Notes: generated from the letters alone by a model not told the origin. A stretch of DNA of 64,000 nucleotides from Peptoniphilus catoniae (GCF_901447155.2 NZ_LR588413.1:420648-484647), one strand, 5' to 3'. Positions 18,288 to 27,997 are shown, numbered from the stretch's first letter. Numbers and translations: made by a program.

Positions 18288-20093
18288 CTATTCAAGTTTT
18301 GTTGCCAACAGATAGAATTCAATATCGTAATCTATTGCTCCCTCGTTGGGTCCGTATCCATACACTTCAGTAAATATTATTTTATATTTTATCTGATTTG
18401 ATTCTCCCTCTATTGAAAGATCCTCAAGGTCAATTGTTCCCTTTGACTGCTTTAGGGCAACCATTTTTTTATAAACATCCTTTAAGGCGAAGCTTGCGAA
18501 ATTAATTTCACCATTTCCATTCTTATAGTATATGTCTACATTGTTAGAGTCCTCATTTTTAATTACGTAGTTGCCGAAGGATTGTTCCTGGGTAAACAGA
18601 CCGACATTTACCTTTATAATCCTATCATAGCCCTTTATATCAATTGGGGAAGAATAGTCAAAGGAATAGTTATAATCATTTTCAAGACCATAGGTTTCTT
18701 CCCCTTGAGGTAGACCGAATCCCAAAAGCTTTTCCAAATTCTCACTGTTAAAGGTAAACTCTCCCGGCAGATATTTGCTTTCCCTTGGTCTGTGATCCTC
18801 ACTTAAATAGTTTATAATTTTTATAATCTCTTTTTTATCCGAATAAGGCAGATCTGTTTTTGCTACTATTGCTCCATTTGAGATCATACCATTCCTTGAT
18901 AAAATCTTAGTAAGTCTTGCTGTTTGACTTGAAGCTGAGAGATTATAGGCACTTATAGGTCCCACTGCCGAAATTAAAACCATTACCGAAAATAAAATCG
19001 GAATAAATATATTTGAATTCTTTCTATAGCCTATATAGTAGACCATTGATAGAGTTGAGAAAATTCCTCCCATAATTACAAAAAATCTGTTTTCAGTTAT
19101 ACCATATTCCTTTACTCTTATAAAAATGGACAGAAACATCATTCCTAAAACAGGCAGCATAACCACAGGAAAAATTTTTCTGAAGATTCTTACTAAAGGC
19201 ACATCTTTAATCAAGGTGCATATAAATAGCAAGCCAACAGATAAAAGAGCAAACCATAAAACTAAATTAGTAATAACGCCCTTAGGTAGAACTCCTGTAA
19301 TTAAAATTTTTGCGAAATATTCCAAAAGAATAAACAAATAAACTATAAAAACCGGAATTATTATATAAGAAGCGAGAATTTTAAAAACTTTTGATACTTG
19401 ATAGTCTTCAAAAGATGTTGCAAATCTAGGGAAATTAGACAAGAAAACTCCAACATTAAAGGGTAAAAATATAACTATCCACATGGACACATATAATTTA
19501 AAGTCTATAACCTTGTCAAAGAGGTGAGTTATAGCACTAAATATAGCTACAATTCCAAGATACAGAACAAGGGAGTAGCATAGAGATATAAAAGCCGCTC
19601 TTAATATTTTCAAAAAATATATGGGATAATCCTCGTGATGAAGTATTTTGCCTATATACATACAGGCAAATATAAGAGCAACAAGCACTCCGAAATAAAC
19701 ATACTTTGCATCATAAGAAAACAAGCTTTCACCTGGGTTGATTACTTTATTGTAAACTCCATAAAAGGTAATGGCTAAAAAGAAAAAGGCTCCTAAATGT
19801 ATGTATTTAAATCTTTTAAGTTCTTCCTTATCCTTTGCTGATCCCCTTAAGGCTTCTGCGAAAAGATTAAGAAAAAGAGCCATTACTGTAAGCATAAAGG
19901 TCATGTATCCATAGCCCATATAATCTATGGATGAGTCTGCTACTGGTGTCATTACAGGAGTTTTATTACTATTAATAACATCAATAATAAAAAAAACAGC
20001 ACTTATACATATAAAAACCATAGAGAAAGGAAATCTCTTATATACAGACTTGGTTTTATTAATCATATTGGATATTCTAGTAAATATTTTCAT
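18288..20093 (-). CDS. DUF4153 domain-containing membrane protein
   Basis: A 601-residue protein with about eleven or twelve hydrophobic segments in residues 20-400 and a soluble extracytoplasmic C-terminal part of about 200 residues. The DUF4153 signature is seen in VSKVFKILASYIIIPVFIVYLFILLEYFAKILI and RVKEYGITENRFFV. The function of this family is unknown; it is sometimes linked to envelope stress or transporter-like proteins. The frame opens at 20105 (GTG), but that GTG is within the GGAGG ribosome site, and the ATG at 20093 five bases beyond it is the likely start. It has its own terminator. Confidence 0.75.
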   Translation of the reverse strand: MKIFTRISNMINKTKSVYKRFPFSMVFICISAVFFIIDVINSNKTPVMTPVADSSIDYMGYGYMTFMLTVMALFLNLFAEALRGSAKDKEELKRFKYIHLGAFFFLAITFYGVYNKVINPGESLFSYDAKYVYFGVLVALIFACMYIGKILHHEDYPIYFLKILRAAFISLCYSLVLYLGIVAIFSAITHLFDKVIDFKLYVSMWIVIFLPFNVGVFLSNFPRFATSFEDYQVSKVFKILASYIIIPVFIVYLFILLEYFAKILITGVLPKGVITNLVLWFALLSVGLLFICTLIKDVPLVRIFRKIFPVVMLPVLGMMFLSIFIRVKEYGITENRFFVIMGGIFSTLSMVYYIGYRKNSNIFIPILFSVMVLISAVGPISAYNLSASSQTARLTKILSRNGMISNGAIVAKTDLPYSDKKEIIKIINYLSEDHRPRESKYLPGEFTFNSENLEKLLGFGLPQGEETYGLENDYNYSFDYSSPIDIKGYDRIIKVNVGLFTQEQSFGNYVIKNEDSNNVDIYYKNGNGEINFASFALKDVYKKMVALKQSKGTIDLEDLSIEGESNQIKYKIIFTEVYGYGPNEGAIDYDIEFYLLATKLE

Positions 20094-20175
20094 ATTAACC
20101 TCCACTTACTTAAGTGTAATTCAAGTCTTTAAATTATACAATACAAAACCGCTATTTTTACCATATTGTAACCTT

Positions 20176-20907
20176 TTAATCATAATAAATTTCCATTAGA
20201 TAAAGCCCCTTACTGGGAGCTGTAGGTCCTGCTTTCTTTCTATTTTTACTTTTTAGAACCTTTTCCATATGATCCTTATTAAATTTACCTGATCCTATTT
20301 GAATACTTGTTCCTATAATTATTCTAATCATATTTTTTAAAAAGCTTTTGCCAAAAAAGTCAACATAAACAATATCTCCATTGTCTGTAATGGAGATATT
20401 ATAAATTTCTCTTATTGTATCTTTTACTATGGCGTGCCTTCCCATAAAACTTTTGAAATCATGCTCTCCTATTAGGCACTTAAAGGATTCCTCCATTTTA
20501 TTTATATCCAAGGGATAGGGGTAGTGCATCATATTTTCATAGAGGGCATTTCTATACTTGCCCCTATAGATATAATACCTATAGTGTTTGCCTTTAGCTG
20601 AAAATCTTGAGTGAAAGTCATCATTGACATACTCCGCCCCGATAACGGATATATCATCAGGTAGATGAAAATTAATTACCTTAGGCAAATTTCCTATATC
20701 GATACTTGTATTTGAAAAAAAGTTTACCACCTGGCCTGCAGCGTGAACACCTGTATCGGTTCTACCTGCACTCATTAACTTTACCTTATGCTTTACAGTT
20801 TTTTCTATAGCTGCCTTCAGGCAACCTTCCACGGTTTTAACATTAGGTTGAATCTGATAGCCGTAATAGTTTGTTCCTTTGTAGCTTATAATAAGTTTTA
20901 TATTCAT
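20176..20907 (-). CDS. truA: tRNA pseudouridine(38-40) synthase TruA
   Basis: Isomerises uridines 38-40 in the anticodon stem-loop of many tRNAs. The length of 243 residues is typical. The catalytic aspartate lies in the SAGRTDTGVHA motif (about residues 47-57), preceded by the N-terminal YKGTNYYGYQIQ segment; SFMGRHA, GKSFLKNMIR and a terminal APSKGLYLMEIYY complete the pattern. It overlaps ecfT by four bases and so closes the ecfA1-ecfA2-ecfT-truA unit, the same order as in most Firmicutes. The usual upstream rplQ and downstream rplM-rpsI are absent, so this block has moved away from the ribosomal cluster. Confidence 0.96.
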   Translation of the reverse strand: MNIKLIISYKGTNYYGYQIQPNVKTVEGCLKAAIEKTVKHKVKLMSAGRTDTGVHAAGQVVNFFSNTSIDIGNLPKVINFHLPDDISVIGAEYVNDDFHSRFSAKGKHYRYYIYRGKYRNALYENMMHYPYPLDINKMEESFKCLIGEHDFKSFMGRHAIVKDTIREIYNISITDNGDIVYVDFFGKSFLKNMIRIIIGTSIQIGSGKFNKDHMEKVLKSKNRKKAGPTAPSKGLYLMEIYYD

Positions 20908-21713
20908 ATTAAATTTCCTAGATATTTTGAAAAAATTATACAGGCAAAAAATATGCTATTAAAGGCCAGAGCACCGTAATCTGTCTTTTCAAGCTTTAAT
21001 TGTTTAAACTTGGTCCTTCCTTCTCCACCTCTATAGCACCTTGATTCCATAGCTATAGCAAGCTCATCGGCTCTTCTAAAGGAGGTTATAAACAAGGGAA
21101 CCAATAAAGGTACTAAGTTTTTTGCTCTTTTAATCATATTTCCTGATTCAAAATCTGCTCCCCTTGACATTTGCGCTTTCATAATCTTATCTGTTTCTTC
21201 TATAAGTGTTGGAATAAATCTTAGGGCTATTGTCATCATCATAGCAATTTCATGAGAAGGAACTCCGATTTTTTTAAAGGGCTTTAAAAGCTCTTCTATT
21301 CCGTCAGTCATTTCTATAGGTGATGTAGTAAGGGTTAAAAGGCTTGTACCCATTACTAAAAGTGAAAGTCTTATCGCCATTAACAAAGCTGTATTAAGTC
21401 CCTCTTTTGTTACTGAAATTATTCCATATCTAAAAATTTCCTCTCCCGGTATAAACAAAACGTTAATAACAAAGGTTAAAATGATTATCCATTTTAACGG
21501 CTTTAATCCTTTTACAACATAGCCTACAGGCACATTTGAAAGCTTTATTATAAAAATTAGATACAGAAGTACAAATAAATAGGGTAGATAAGAGCTTATA
21601 AAAAATAAACTTATTATAAAAATAAATGCCACTATTATTTTTACTCTAGGATCCAAGCTGTGAACCTTGGAGTCGGAGGGATAGTATTGTCCTATGGTAA
21701 TATCTTTAAACAT
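20904..21713 (-). CDS. ecfT: Energy-coupling factor transporter transmembrane protein EcfT
   Basis: Membrane scaffold of group II ECF importers, 269 residues with about five to six helices. It couples the EcfA ATPases to various vitamin- or metal-binding S components encoded elsewhere. The two Arg-Gly coupling motifs that contact the ATPases are visible as QMSRG and ESRCYRG, and MMTIALRFIPTLIEE precedes the first. It overlaps ecfA2 by 8 bases and truA by 4. No S component is next to it, as expected for the shared module. Confidence 0.95.
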   Translation of the reverse strand: MFKDITIGQYYPSDSKVHSLDPRVKIIVAFIFIISLFFISSYLPYLFVLLYLIFIIKLSNVPVGYVVKGLKPLKWIIILTFVINVLFIPGEEIFRYGIISVTKEGLNTALLMAIRLSLLVMGTSLLTLTTSPIEMTDGIEELLKPFKKIGVPSHEIAMMMTIALRFIPTLIEETDKIMKAQMSRGADFESGNMIKRAKNLVPLLVPLFITSFRRADELAIAMESRCYRGGEGRTKFKQLKLEKTDYGALAFNSIFFACIIFSKYLGNLI

Positions 21714-22572
21714 CTTTTTTACCTCTTAAAATTTCCTCTAATTGTGCTTTCGCTTCCTCAACTGTTATACATATCCCATCTACCGGAAGACCCTTATCCT
21801 TTAATCTTTTCATAAATCTTGTTACTTGGGGAACTCCCAAGCCTATTTCTAAAAGCTCCTCTTCTCTGGCAAAAATATTTTTAGGTTTATCGTCCATAAA
21901 AATTTCGCCTTTTTTCATTACTATAATTCTCTCGGCAATTTTAGCCATATCCTCCATTGAGTGAGATACTATTACTATAGTGATATCTCCCTTTTTATAG
22001 ATTTCCTTTATCTCTCCAAGAATTTCTTCCCTACCCTCAGGGTCAAGTCCTGCTGTAGGCTCATCAAGTATAAGTACCTCAGGCTTCATGGCTAGTACTC
22101 CGGCTATGGCAACTCTTCTTTTTTGTCCTCCTGATAAATTAAAGGGAGATTTATCCTTATACTTTTCATAGCTAAGGCCTACAGATTCCATAGCCTCTTT
22201 TACCCTTTCATTTATATCTTCTTCATTTAGGCCCTGGTTTCTTGGTCCGAAGGCTATGTCTTTTGATATAGTTTCTTCAAAAAGCTGGTACTCCGGATAT
22301 TGGAAAACAAGTCCTATTTTTTGTCTTACCTTTCTTAATTCAGAGCCCATTTTAGAAATATCCTTACCTTTAATTAAAACGCTACCTGTATGTGGACTTA
22401 AAAGTCCGTTAAGTTGCTGAACCAAAGTGGACTTTCCAGATCCTGTATGGCCTATAAGTCCTATAAATTCTCCCTTTTCTATAGTTAAATTTATATCCTT
22501 TAAAGCGGTTTTTTCGAAAGCTGTGCCTTTTCCGTAAACATAACTTACATCTTTTAGTTCAATAAGGGCCAT
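21706..22572 (-). CDS. ecfA2: Energy-coupling factor ATPase EcfA2
   Basis: ABC ATPase of 288 residues. Walker [11 protein letters not shown]-loop [13 protein letters not shown], signature LSGGQKRR, Walker [17 protein letters not shown] and the H-loop VSHSMEDMA are all present. The Q-loop sequence and the C-terminal extension identify the EcfA2 paralogue that pairs with EcfA1 to power shared group II ECF transporters. It overlaps ecfA1 by 19 bases, so the pair is translationally coupled. Confidence 0.95.
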   Translation of the reverse strand: MALIELKDVSYVYGKGTAFEKTALKDINLTIEKGEFIGLIGHTGSGKSTLVQQLNGLLSPHTGSVLIKGKDISKMGSELRKVRQKIGLVFQYPEYQLFEETISKDIAFGPRNQGLNEEDINERVKEAMESVGLSYEKYKDKSPFNLSGGQKRRVAIAGVLAMKPEVLILDEPTAGLDPEGREEILGEIKEIYKKGDITIVIVSHSMEDMAKIAERIIVMKKGEIFMDDKPKNIFAREEELLEIGLGVPQVTRFMKRLKDKGLPVDGICITVEEAKAQLEEILRGKKDV

Positions 22573-23381
22573 ATTTCACCAACCAATTCATCTATATTAA
22601 GTACCTTGTGATTAAGATTATAACCTGACTTAGATAATTCCCATGCAAGCTCTGTAACTTGAGGAACATCAAGACCGATTTCCTTTATTTTATCAACTTG
22701 AGAAAAAACCTCTCTAGGATTGTCATCTATGGCAATCTCTCCCTTTTCCATAACTATTATGCGATCGGCCTCAGCTGCTTCATCCATATAATGAGTAATT
22801 AAAATAATGGTTTTGTTTTCTTTTTTATTTAAGTCTTTTATAGTGCTTATAACCTCTTTACGTCCTTCAGGGTCAAGCATGGCTGTAGGTTCATCTAAAA
22901 TAATATACTCAGGCTTCATAGCAAGGATTCCGGCTATGGCAATTCTTTGCTTTTGACCTCCTGATAGCATATGGGGAGCGGATTTTGAAAATTCCCCCAT
23001 TTCTACAGCATCAAGGGCCTGTTTTACTCTTTGCTTTATTTCATCAGACGGAACTCCTAAGTTTTCAGGACCGAAGGCTACATCCTCCTCAACTATTGTG
23101 GCTACTATTTGGTTGTCAGGGTTTTGGAAAACCATTCCTGTATTAGACCTAAGCTCCCAAATAGTCTCTTCATCTGCAGTGTCCATTCCATCTACAAGAA
23201 CTTTGCCTGAGTTTGGAAGTAAAAGTCCATTTAAAAGCCTTGCAAGTGTAGACTTTCCGCTTCCGTTATGACCTAAAATTGCAACAAACTCTCCCTTATT
23301 AATTTTAAGATTCAAATCCTTTATAATATAGTTTTCCGATTCACTGTTATATTTAAAATTTACTTTTTCTAATTCTATCAT
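22554..23381 (-). CDS. ecfA1: Energy-coupling factor ATPase EcfA1
   Basis: ABC ATPase of 275 residues with Walker [11 protein letters not shown]-loop [25 protein letters not shown], signature LSGGQKQR, Walker [16 protein letters not shown] and H-loop ITHYMDEA. The FQNPDNQ Q-loop is characteristic of EcfA1 (CbiO-type). It is the first gene of the ecfA1-ecfA2-ecfT-truA unit and lies 87 bp after pyrE, with no clear terminator between, so read-through from pyrFE is possible. Confidence 0.95.
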   Translation of the reverse strand: MIELEKVNFKYNSESENYIIKDLNLKINKGEFVAILGHNGSGKSTLARLLNGLLLPNSGKVLVDGMDTADEETIWELRSNTGMVFQNPDNQIVATIVEEDVAFGPENLGVPSDEIKQRVKQALDAVEMGEFSKSAPHMLSGGQKQRIAIAGILAMKPEYIILDEPTAMLDPEGRKEVISTIKDLNKKENKTIILITHYMDEAAEADRIIVMEKGEIAIDDNPREVFSQVDKIKEIGLDVPQVTELAWELSKSGYNLNHKVLNIDELVGEIWPLLN

Positions 23382-23468
23382 AGACCTTTTCCTCTATTGA
23401 TTATAAACTCATATTCCAAATCTATAGTTTAGTACAGGTTAAATTTCTTTTCAACAAAAATCTAAAGT

Positions 23469-24095
23469 CTATTTCATCCAGTCTTCATTATAGGGGTCAA
23501 GCTTCCATTTTTTTATCTTTTCTATTTCAGATACCTCTATATAATTATGCTCTGCTGCAACTTCTGCAAGCTCATCAAAGTTTGCCAATGAATAGTGGTC
23601 TATATTATTAGATTTAAAATTTTCTTCAGCTTTTTTCAAATTATAGGTAAAAATTGAAACTATTCCCATAACCTTATAACCTGCTTCCATCAGTGCTTTG
23701 GCAACATCAATGGAAGACCCTCCTGTAGAAAATAAATCCTCTATTACAACCACCTTAGCTCCCTTAATTAACTTGCCTTCTATTTGATTATTCTTTCCAT
23801 GATCCTTTTTAGATGTCCTTACAAATCCCATAGGCAGATTCATTTTTTGAGCTATAATAGCACCATGAGGTATGCCGGCGGTAGCAGTTGCCATTATATA
23901 TTCAACCTCAGGAAATTTTTCTCTAATAAGTTTAACCATGGCATCTTCAACTATCTCCCTTTGCTCAGGATAAGAAAGGATTAGTCTGTTGTCGCAATAT
24001 ATGGGAGATTTTATTCCTGATGCCCAGGTAAAAGGCTTCTTAGGTGATAGGCTTACAGCTTCAATATCAAGTAATATTTTTGCAATTTCTTTCAT
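23469..24095 (-). CDS. pyrE: Orotate phosphoribosyltransferase
   Basis: Adds phosphoribosyl from PRPP to orotate in de novo UMP synthesis. The 208-residue protein carries the PRPP-binding motif VVVIEDLFSTGGSS and an N-terminal FTWASGIKSPIYCDNR motif with the substrate-binding loop; RTSKKDHGKNNQIEG is the flexible catalytic loop. It begins one base after the pyrF stop, so the two final steps of the pathway are made from one mRNA. The earlier pyr genes are elsewhere. Confidence 0.95.
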   Translation of the reverse strand: MKEIAKILLDIEAVSLSPKKPFTWASGIKSPIYCDNRLILSYPEQREIVEDAMVKLIREKFPEVEYIMATATAGIPHGAIIAQKMNLPMGFVRTSKKDHGKNNQIEGKLIKGAKVVVIEDLFSTGGSSIDVAKALMEAGYKVMGIVSIFTYNLKKAEENFKSNNIDHYSLANFDELAEVAAEHNYIEVSEIEKIKKWKLDPYNEDWMK

Positions 24096-24096
24096 T

Positions 24097-24801
24097 TTAT
24101 TCTTCTCCTAAAAACATTTTTCTTATTTTTTCGTAGGCTTTAAGGGGATCTTCAGCTTGGGTAATGGGCCTTCCTACAACTATGTAGTCACTGCCAAGCT
24201 CCCTTGCACCGCCGGGACTTACTACCCTTGTCTGATCATCCTTTTTTGATGAAGGAAGTCTTATACCCGGAGTAACACAAATAAAATCTTCTCCAAGCTC
24301 CTTTTTTATTCCCCTTACTTCAAGAGCTGAACAAACAACTCCACTAAGGCCGCTTTCTTTTGCAAGTTTAGCATAGGATATTACAGTTTCTTCAAGGCTG
24401 TGATTCTCATCTATTAAAATTTCCTTATGAATCATTTCCTCAGAACTTGATGTAAGCATAGTTATACCCAAGGTAAGGATATCCTTTCCGGATTTTTTTA
24501 CCTGGTCTGATGCTTCCTTAAGCATCTTTGAACCCCCAGCAATGTGATAATTAATTATATCCACATCTAAATCTAAAAGGGATTTAGTTGCCCTTATAAC
24601 TGTATTGGGTATGTCGTGAAGCTTCAAATCCAAAAATATTTTATGCCCTCTTTTTTTAAGCTCTTTTATAATTTCAGGGCCTTCCTTATAAAAAAGTTCC
24701 ATACCTACCTTCACAAAAAGTTTTCTATTAAACTTATCTATAAATTCTATCATCTTTTCCCCTGATTCAAAGTCCAGGGCTATAATTACATCTCTATCCA
24801 T
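24097..24801 (-). CDS. pyrF: Orotidine 5'-phosphate decarboxylase
   Basis: Final step of UMP synthesis, decarboxylating OMP. The catalytic loop DLKLHDIPNTV contains the Lys-Asp pair, and the phosphate-gripping end reads YIVVGRPITQAEDP, with VTPGIRLP before it. This is the short class-I type, 234 residues from the chosen start. The frame opens at 24840, but an AAGGAGGT site precedes the ATG at 24801, giving the normal MDRDVIIALDF start. It is the promoter-proximal gene of pyrF-pyrE. Confidence 0.95.
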   Translation of the reverse strand: MDRDVIIALDFESGEKMIEFIDKFNRKLFVKVGMELFYKEGPEIIKELKKRGHKIFLDLKLHDIPNTVIRATKSLLDLDVDIINYHIAGGSKMLKEASDQVKKSGKDILTLGITMLTSSSEEMIHKEILIDENHSLEETVISYAKLAKESGLSGVVCSALEVRGIKKELGEDFICVTPGIRLPSSKKDDQTRVVSPGGARELGSDYIVVGRPITQAEDPLKAYEKIRKMFLGEE

Positions 24802-24828
24802 AATTACCTCCTTGGGGTATTTATTAAG

Positions 24829-24852
24829 ATTATACAGCAAAAAAGGTGCATC
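24829..24852 (-). promoter_or_regulatory. pyrF-pyrE promoter embedded in the upstream terminator
   Basis: A perfect TATAAT -10 (24829-24834) lies right after the terminator T-tract of the ybjQ operon, and an 18-bp spacer leads back to a TTGTTC -35-like box in the hairpin loop. No PyrR-type anti-terminator leader is seen before pyrF. Confidence 0.5.
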
Positions 24853-24869
24853 TGAACAAATGCACCTTT
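24841..24869 (-). terminator. Terminator of the carD-yacL-prfB-ybjQ operon
   Basis: AAAGGTGCAT pairs with ATGCACCTTT around an 8-base loop, followed on the minus strand by T residues. Confidence 0.85.
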
Positions 24870-24876
24870 AAATATT

Positions 24877-25194
24877 TTATTTCAATTTAACAGCAGTTCC
24901 TGACACATTTAAAAGCAACATATTGCCCTGACCTAAGGATTGAAAGTCGAAATGTATGCCTATTACGGCGTCTGCTCCCATGTTTTTTGCTCTTGTAATC
25001 ATTTCATTAATACAGTCATTTCTGGATTCAATCATTTCATTCTCATATCCAGAGCTTCTGCCACCTACTATGTTTCTAAAGCCTGCTCCTATATCTTTAA
25101 TTATGTTAATTCCGTTTACTGCTTCTCCGAAAACTAAGCCTAAATATTCGGAAACCTCTCTACCTTCAATTACATTTGTTGTAGCAAGTATCAT
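24877..25194 (-). CDS. YbjQ family (UPF0145) heavy-metal-binding-domain protein
   Basis: A 105-residue protein of the YbjQ/UPF0145 family, which forms pentamers with a fold resembling heavy-metal-binding domains, though the role is unknown. Typical stretches are TTNVIEGREVSEYLGLVFGEAV near the start and MGADAVIGIHFDF near residue 75. No metal-binding cysteines are present. It begins 10 bases after prfB and is last in that operon, just before a terminator. Confidence 0.88.
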   Translation of the reverse strand: MILATTNVIEGREVSEYLGLVFGEAVNGINIIKDIGAGFRNIVGGRSSGYENEMIESRNDCINEMITRAKNMGADAVIGIHFDFQSLGQGNMLLLNVSGTAVKLK

Positions 25195-25204
25195 TTTACT
25201 CTCC

Positions 25205-26315
25205 TTATGATGTCGCCTTCATTTGCAAATAGTCATTTACAAAGTCATCTAAATCTCCATCCATTACCCTGTTTACATCCCCTACCTCAGTGTCAGTTCT
25301 GTGATCTTTAACCATGGTATAGGGTTGAAATACATAGGATCTGATTTGTGAACCCCAAGCAATTTGTGAATAATTTCCTTGTAAATCTTCTATTTTTTCC
25401 TTCTTTTCTTCTTCAGCCAAGGCTACAAGCTTTGATTTAAGCATATTCATTGCCTTTTCCCTGTTTTGAATTTGACTTCTTTCATTTTGGCATTGCACCA
25501 CTATCCCTGTAGGTATATGAGTAATTCTTACAGCGGAGTCTGTGGTGTTTACGTGCTGACCTCCGGCTCCTGAGGATCTGTATGTATCAATTCTTATATC
25601 CTCTTCCTTAATTTCAACATCAGAATCGTCATCAAATTCAGGGTAAACATCTACTGATGAAAAAGAGGTGTGCCTTCTTTTATTGGAATCAAAGGGCGAT
25701 ATTCTTACAAGTCTATGTACTCCCTTTTCTCCTTTTAAATAGCCATAGGCATTATCTCCCTCTATTAAAAGAGTTACAGACTTGATACCTGCTTCCTCTT
25801 CCTTTTGAAAATCAAGGGTTTCAACCTTAAATCCGTGCTTTTCAGCATATCTTGTATACATTCTTAAAAGCATACTCGCCCAGTCCTGAGCCTCTGTGCC
25901 TCCTGCCCCTGCATGAATTGAAAGGACGGCATTATTGTTATCATATTCTCCATTTAATAGGATCTCAAGTTTAAATTCTGAAGATAATTTTTCAATTTTT
26001 TCCAATTCTTTCTTAAAGTCTTCATAAAAACTAAAATCATCTTCAAGTTCCATAAGATCTATTAAATCTTGTGCCTCATCTATTTTTTTTGTTAAGGCAT
26101 CATATTTTTCAAGTTTTCTTTGATAAAAATTCTGCTCTCTAATTACGCCTTGAGCCTTATCGCTGTCTTCCCAAAAATTCGGATCCAACTGCTTTTTGTT
26201 AAGCTCCTCTACCTTACTCCTTAAAGCAGGTAAGTCAAAGAGATTCACCAAGGCTTTTTACTAAGGATTTCGCTTCGTTAATGCGTTCCTTGTCAAGATA
26301 AATGTTTTGCTCCAT
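25205..26315 (-). CDS. prfB: Peptide chain release factor 2 (programmed +1 frameshift)
   Basis: RF2 recognises UGA and UAA stop codons and triggers peptide release. The GGQ motif appears as SGAGGQHVN and the tripeptide anticodon region as SPFDSNKRRHTS. Translation starts at ATG 26315 (ribosome site AAGGGGGA) and reads MEQNIYLDKERINEAKSL to a UGA at 26235-26237 after 26 codons. The CTT-TGA-C site then allows a +1 slip into the main frame, continuing LDLPALRSKVEEL. This is the autoregulatory frameshift known in most bacteria: low RF2 favours the slip. It lies between yacL (10-bp gap) and ybjQ. Confidence 0.95.
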
Positions 26316-26325
26316 TATTTCCCCC

Positions 26326-27429
26326 TTAATTAAGTCTAGCGAATATCATTTTTCCGGCTGATGTTTGTAAAACTGATGTTACAGTTACATCTACTGTTTG
26401 ACCAAGATAATTCTTGCCCTGCTCAACTACAATCATAGTGCCGTCATCCAGGTAGCCAAGACCTTGATTGTGCTCCTTGCCCTGTTTTACTATGTCAACC
26501 TTCATTTCTTCTCCCGGTAAATACACGGGTTTTACTGAATTTGCAAGTTCATTAATATTAAGTACACTAATATTTTGTACCTTGGCAACCTTATTTAAAT
26601 TATAATCATTTGTTACAATCTTTCCATTTAAATCTTTTGTAAGGGCTAAAAGTTTTGAATCCACCTCTTTAATACTGTCATATTTGGCATCATAAAGTAT
26701 TACCTCAGTATCATTATCATCCTGCATCTCCTTGATAATATCCAGTCCCCTTCTACCTCTGTTTCTTTTTAAGGCATCTGAGGAATCTGCAATGTGTTGG
26801 AGCTCTTCCAAGACGAAAATAGGAAGTATTAAAGGACCCTCTAAAAATCCTGAGGCGCATATTTCTTTAATTCTTCCGTCAATTATAACTGAAGTATCAA
26901 GAACTTTCGCAACTCCGGGACTCTTTATGGGCTTTAGCTTTTCCTTTGTAACCTGACCCTTTCCTGCAACTATTTCTCTAAATTTTCCGCTAATATCCTC
27001 TCTGTTTTTTATTGCGATTTTAACTCCCAAGTACCCGAACATACCATACAGAATTGCGGACAAGGCCGCACCTACATACGGGATGGGTATTGCAAGTAGT
27101 GGTTGAGATATTAAGAAAGCTATTATAAGACCTATTACCAGTCCTATAGAGCCCATTAAAACCTCAGTAAAAGACCTGGTTTTAAGTTCTTCCTCCCACC
27201 TTTTTAACAAAGATTCAAGTGAGCTGAAAGCTTTTGGAGATATAATATAAAATATAAGTGCAAATAGGGCAATTACAAAAAGTGAAATCGCCATTAATAC
27301 ATTTTGCGTAAATTTATTCGCAAAACTCAAGCTTCTAAAAAAAGTAACAAATACTACTCCCAGCCCTGCTCCTATAATAGTAAATAAAAATCTGAAAATT
27401 AAATTTACTATTTTTTTATCCTTATCAAT
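26326..27429 (-). CDS. PIN/TRAM domain membrane protein YacL, probable ATT start
   Basis: YacL-type protein with N-terminal membrane helices, a central PIN-like ribonuclease domain (VLDTSVIIDGRI, and later IVTNDYNLNKVA with its acidic residue) and a C-terminal TRAM domain with DDGTMIVVEQGK. The role is unclear; a ribonuclease function is inferred. A TTG at 27330 would give 334 residues and cut off the first helix. The same frame extends upstream to ATT at 27429, eight bases after GGAGG, giving 367 residues with an IVNLIFRFLFTIIGAGLG helix like that of family members. No ATG, GTG or TTG exists in that extension, so an ATT start is favoured. carD lies directly upstream. Confidence 0.85.
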   Translation of the reverse strand: MDKDKKIVNLIFRFLFTIIGAGLGVVFVTFFRSLSFANKFTQNVLMAISLFVIALFALIFYIISPKAFSSLESLLKRWEEELKTRSFTEVLMGSIGLVIGLIIAFLISQPLLAIPIPYVGAALSAILYGMFGYLGVKIAIKNREDISGKFREIVAGKGQVTKEKLKPIKSPGVAKVLDTSVIIDGRIKEICASGFLEGPLILPIFVLEELQHIADSSDALKRNRGRRGLDIIKEMQDDNDTEVILYDAKYDSIKEVDSKLLALTKDLNGKIVTNDYNLNKVAKVQNISVLNINELANSVKPVYLPGEEMKVDIVKQGKEHNQGLGYLDDGTMIVVEQGKNYLGQTVDVTVTSVLQTSAGKMIFARLN

Positions 27430-27452
27430 AACTATAACCTCCTTTTTTAAAT

Positions 27453-27938
27453 TTATACGTTAAATACGGCGTCTTCTACCATCTTTGTGATTTCATCGAC
27501 GTCCTTATCGTATACAAGTGACATTTCAGATATAATTATCTGCTTTGCTCCTGTAAGCATTTTTCTTTCCCCTGTTGAAAGGGATTTTTCCTGATCAATT
27601 CTTTCAAGAAATCTTACAACTCTAGCTATTTCTTTAATATTTCCCGTTTTTATTCTGTCCATATTAAATCTGTATCTTCTATTCCAGTTTGTAGGCATCT
27701 TAACATTATCTTCCCCTGACAATATTTTAAGAACCTCGTCCATATCTTCTGTTCCTAAAATGTCTCTTAATCCGATTTCAGCAACATTATCAACCGGGAC
27801 CATTACTTTCATTTCCTTAATAGGCATTTTCATTATGTAATACTTTTTTATTTTTCCTAAAATTTTTTTGTCTTCAATGCCTACTATAACCCCTGCCCCG
27901 TGCATGGGGTATACTACTCTATCCCCTATTTTATACAT
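27453..27938 (-). CDS. CarD/CdnL family RNA polymerase-binding regulator
   Basis: A 161-residue CarD/CdnL-type protein. The N-terminal RID domain (MYKIGDRVVYPMHGAGVI) resembles the TRCF domain that binds RNA polymerase beta; the helical C-terminal domain contacts DNA at promoters and stabilises open complexes. The KMPTNWNRRYRFNMDRIKTG segment carries the conserved Trp of the family. The frame opens earlier (27962), but GGAGGG sits five bases before the ATG at 27938. It is the first gene of carD-yacL-prfB-ybjQ. Confidence 0.93.
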   Translation of the reverse strand: MYKIGDRVVYPMHGAGVIVGIEDKKILGKIKKYYIMKMPIKEMKVMVPVDNVAEIGLRDILGTEDMDEVLKILSGEDNVKMPTNWNRRYRFNMDRIKTGNIKEIARVVRFLERIDQEKSLSTGERKMLTGAKQIIISEMSLVYDKDVDEITKMVEDAVFNV

Positions 27939-27968
27939 TTTATCCCTCCTGATAGCCCACATATATAG

Positions 27969-27997
27969 TATAACAAAATAGGAAATAAAAGTAAATG
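27969..27997 (-). promoter_or_regulatory. carD operon promoter
   Basis: TTTACT -35 (27992-27997), 17 bp, TATACT -10 (27969-27974) on the minus strand, about 30 bases before the carD start codon. Confidence 0.6.
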
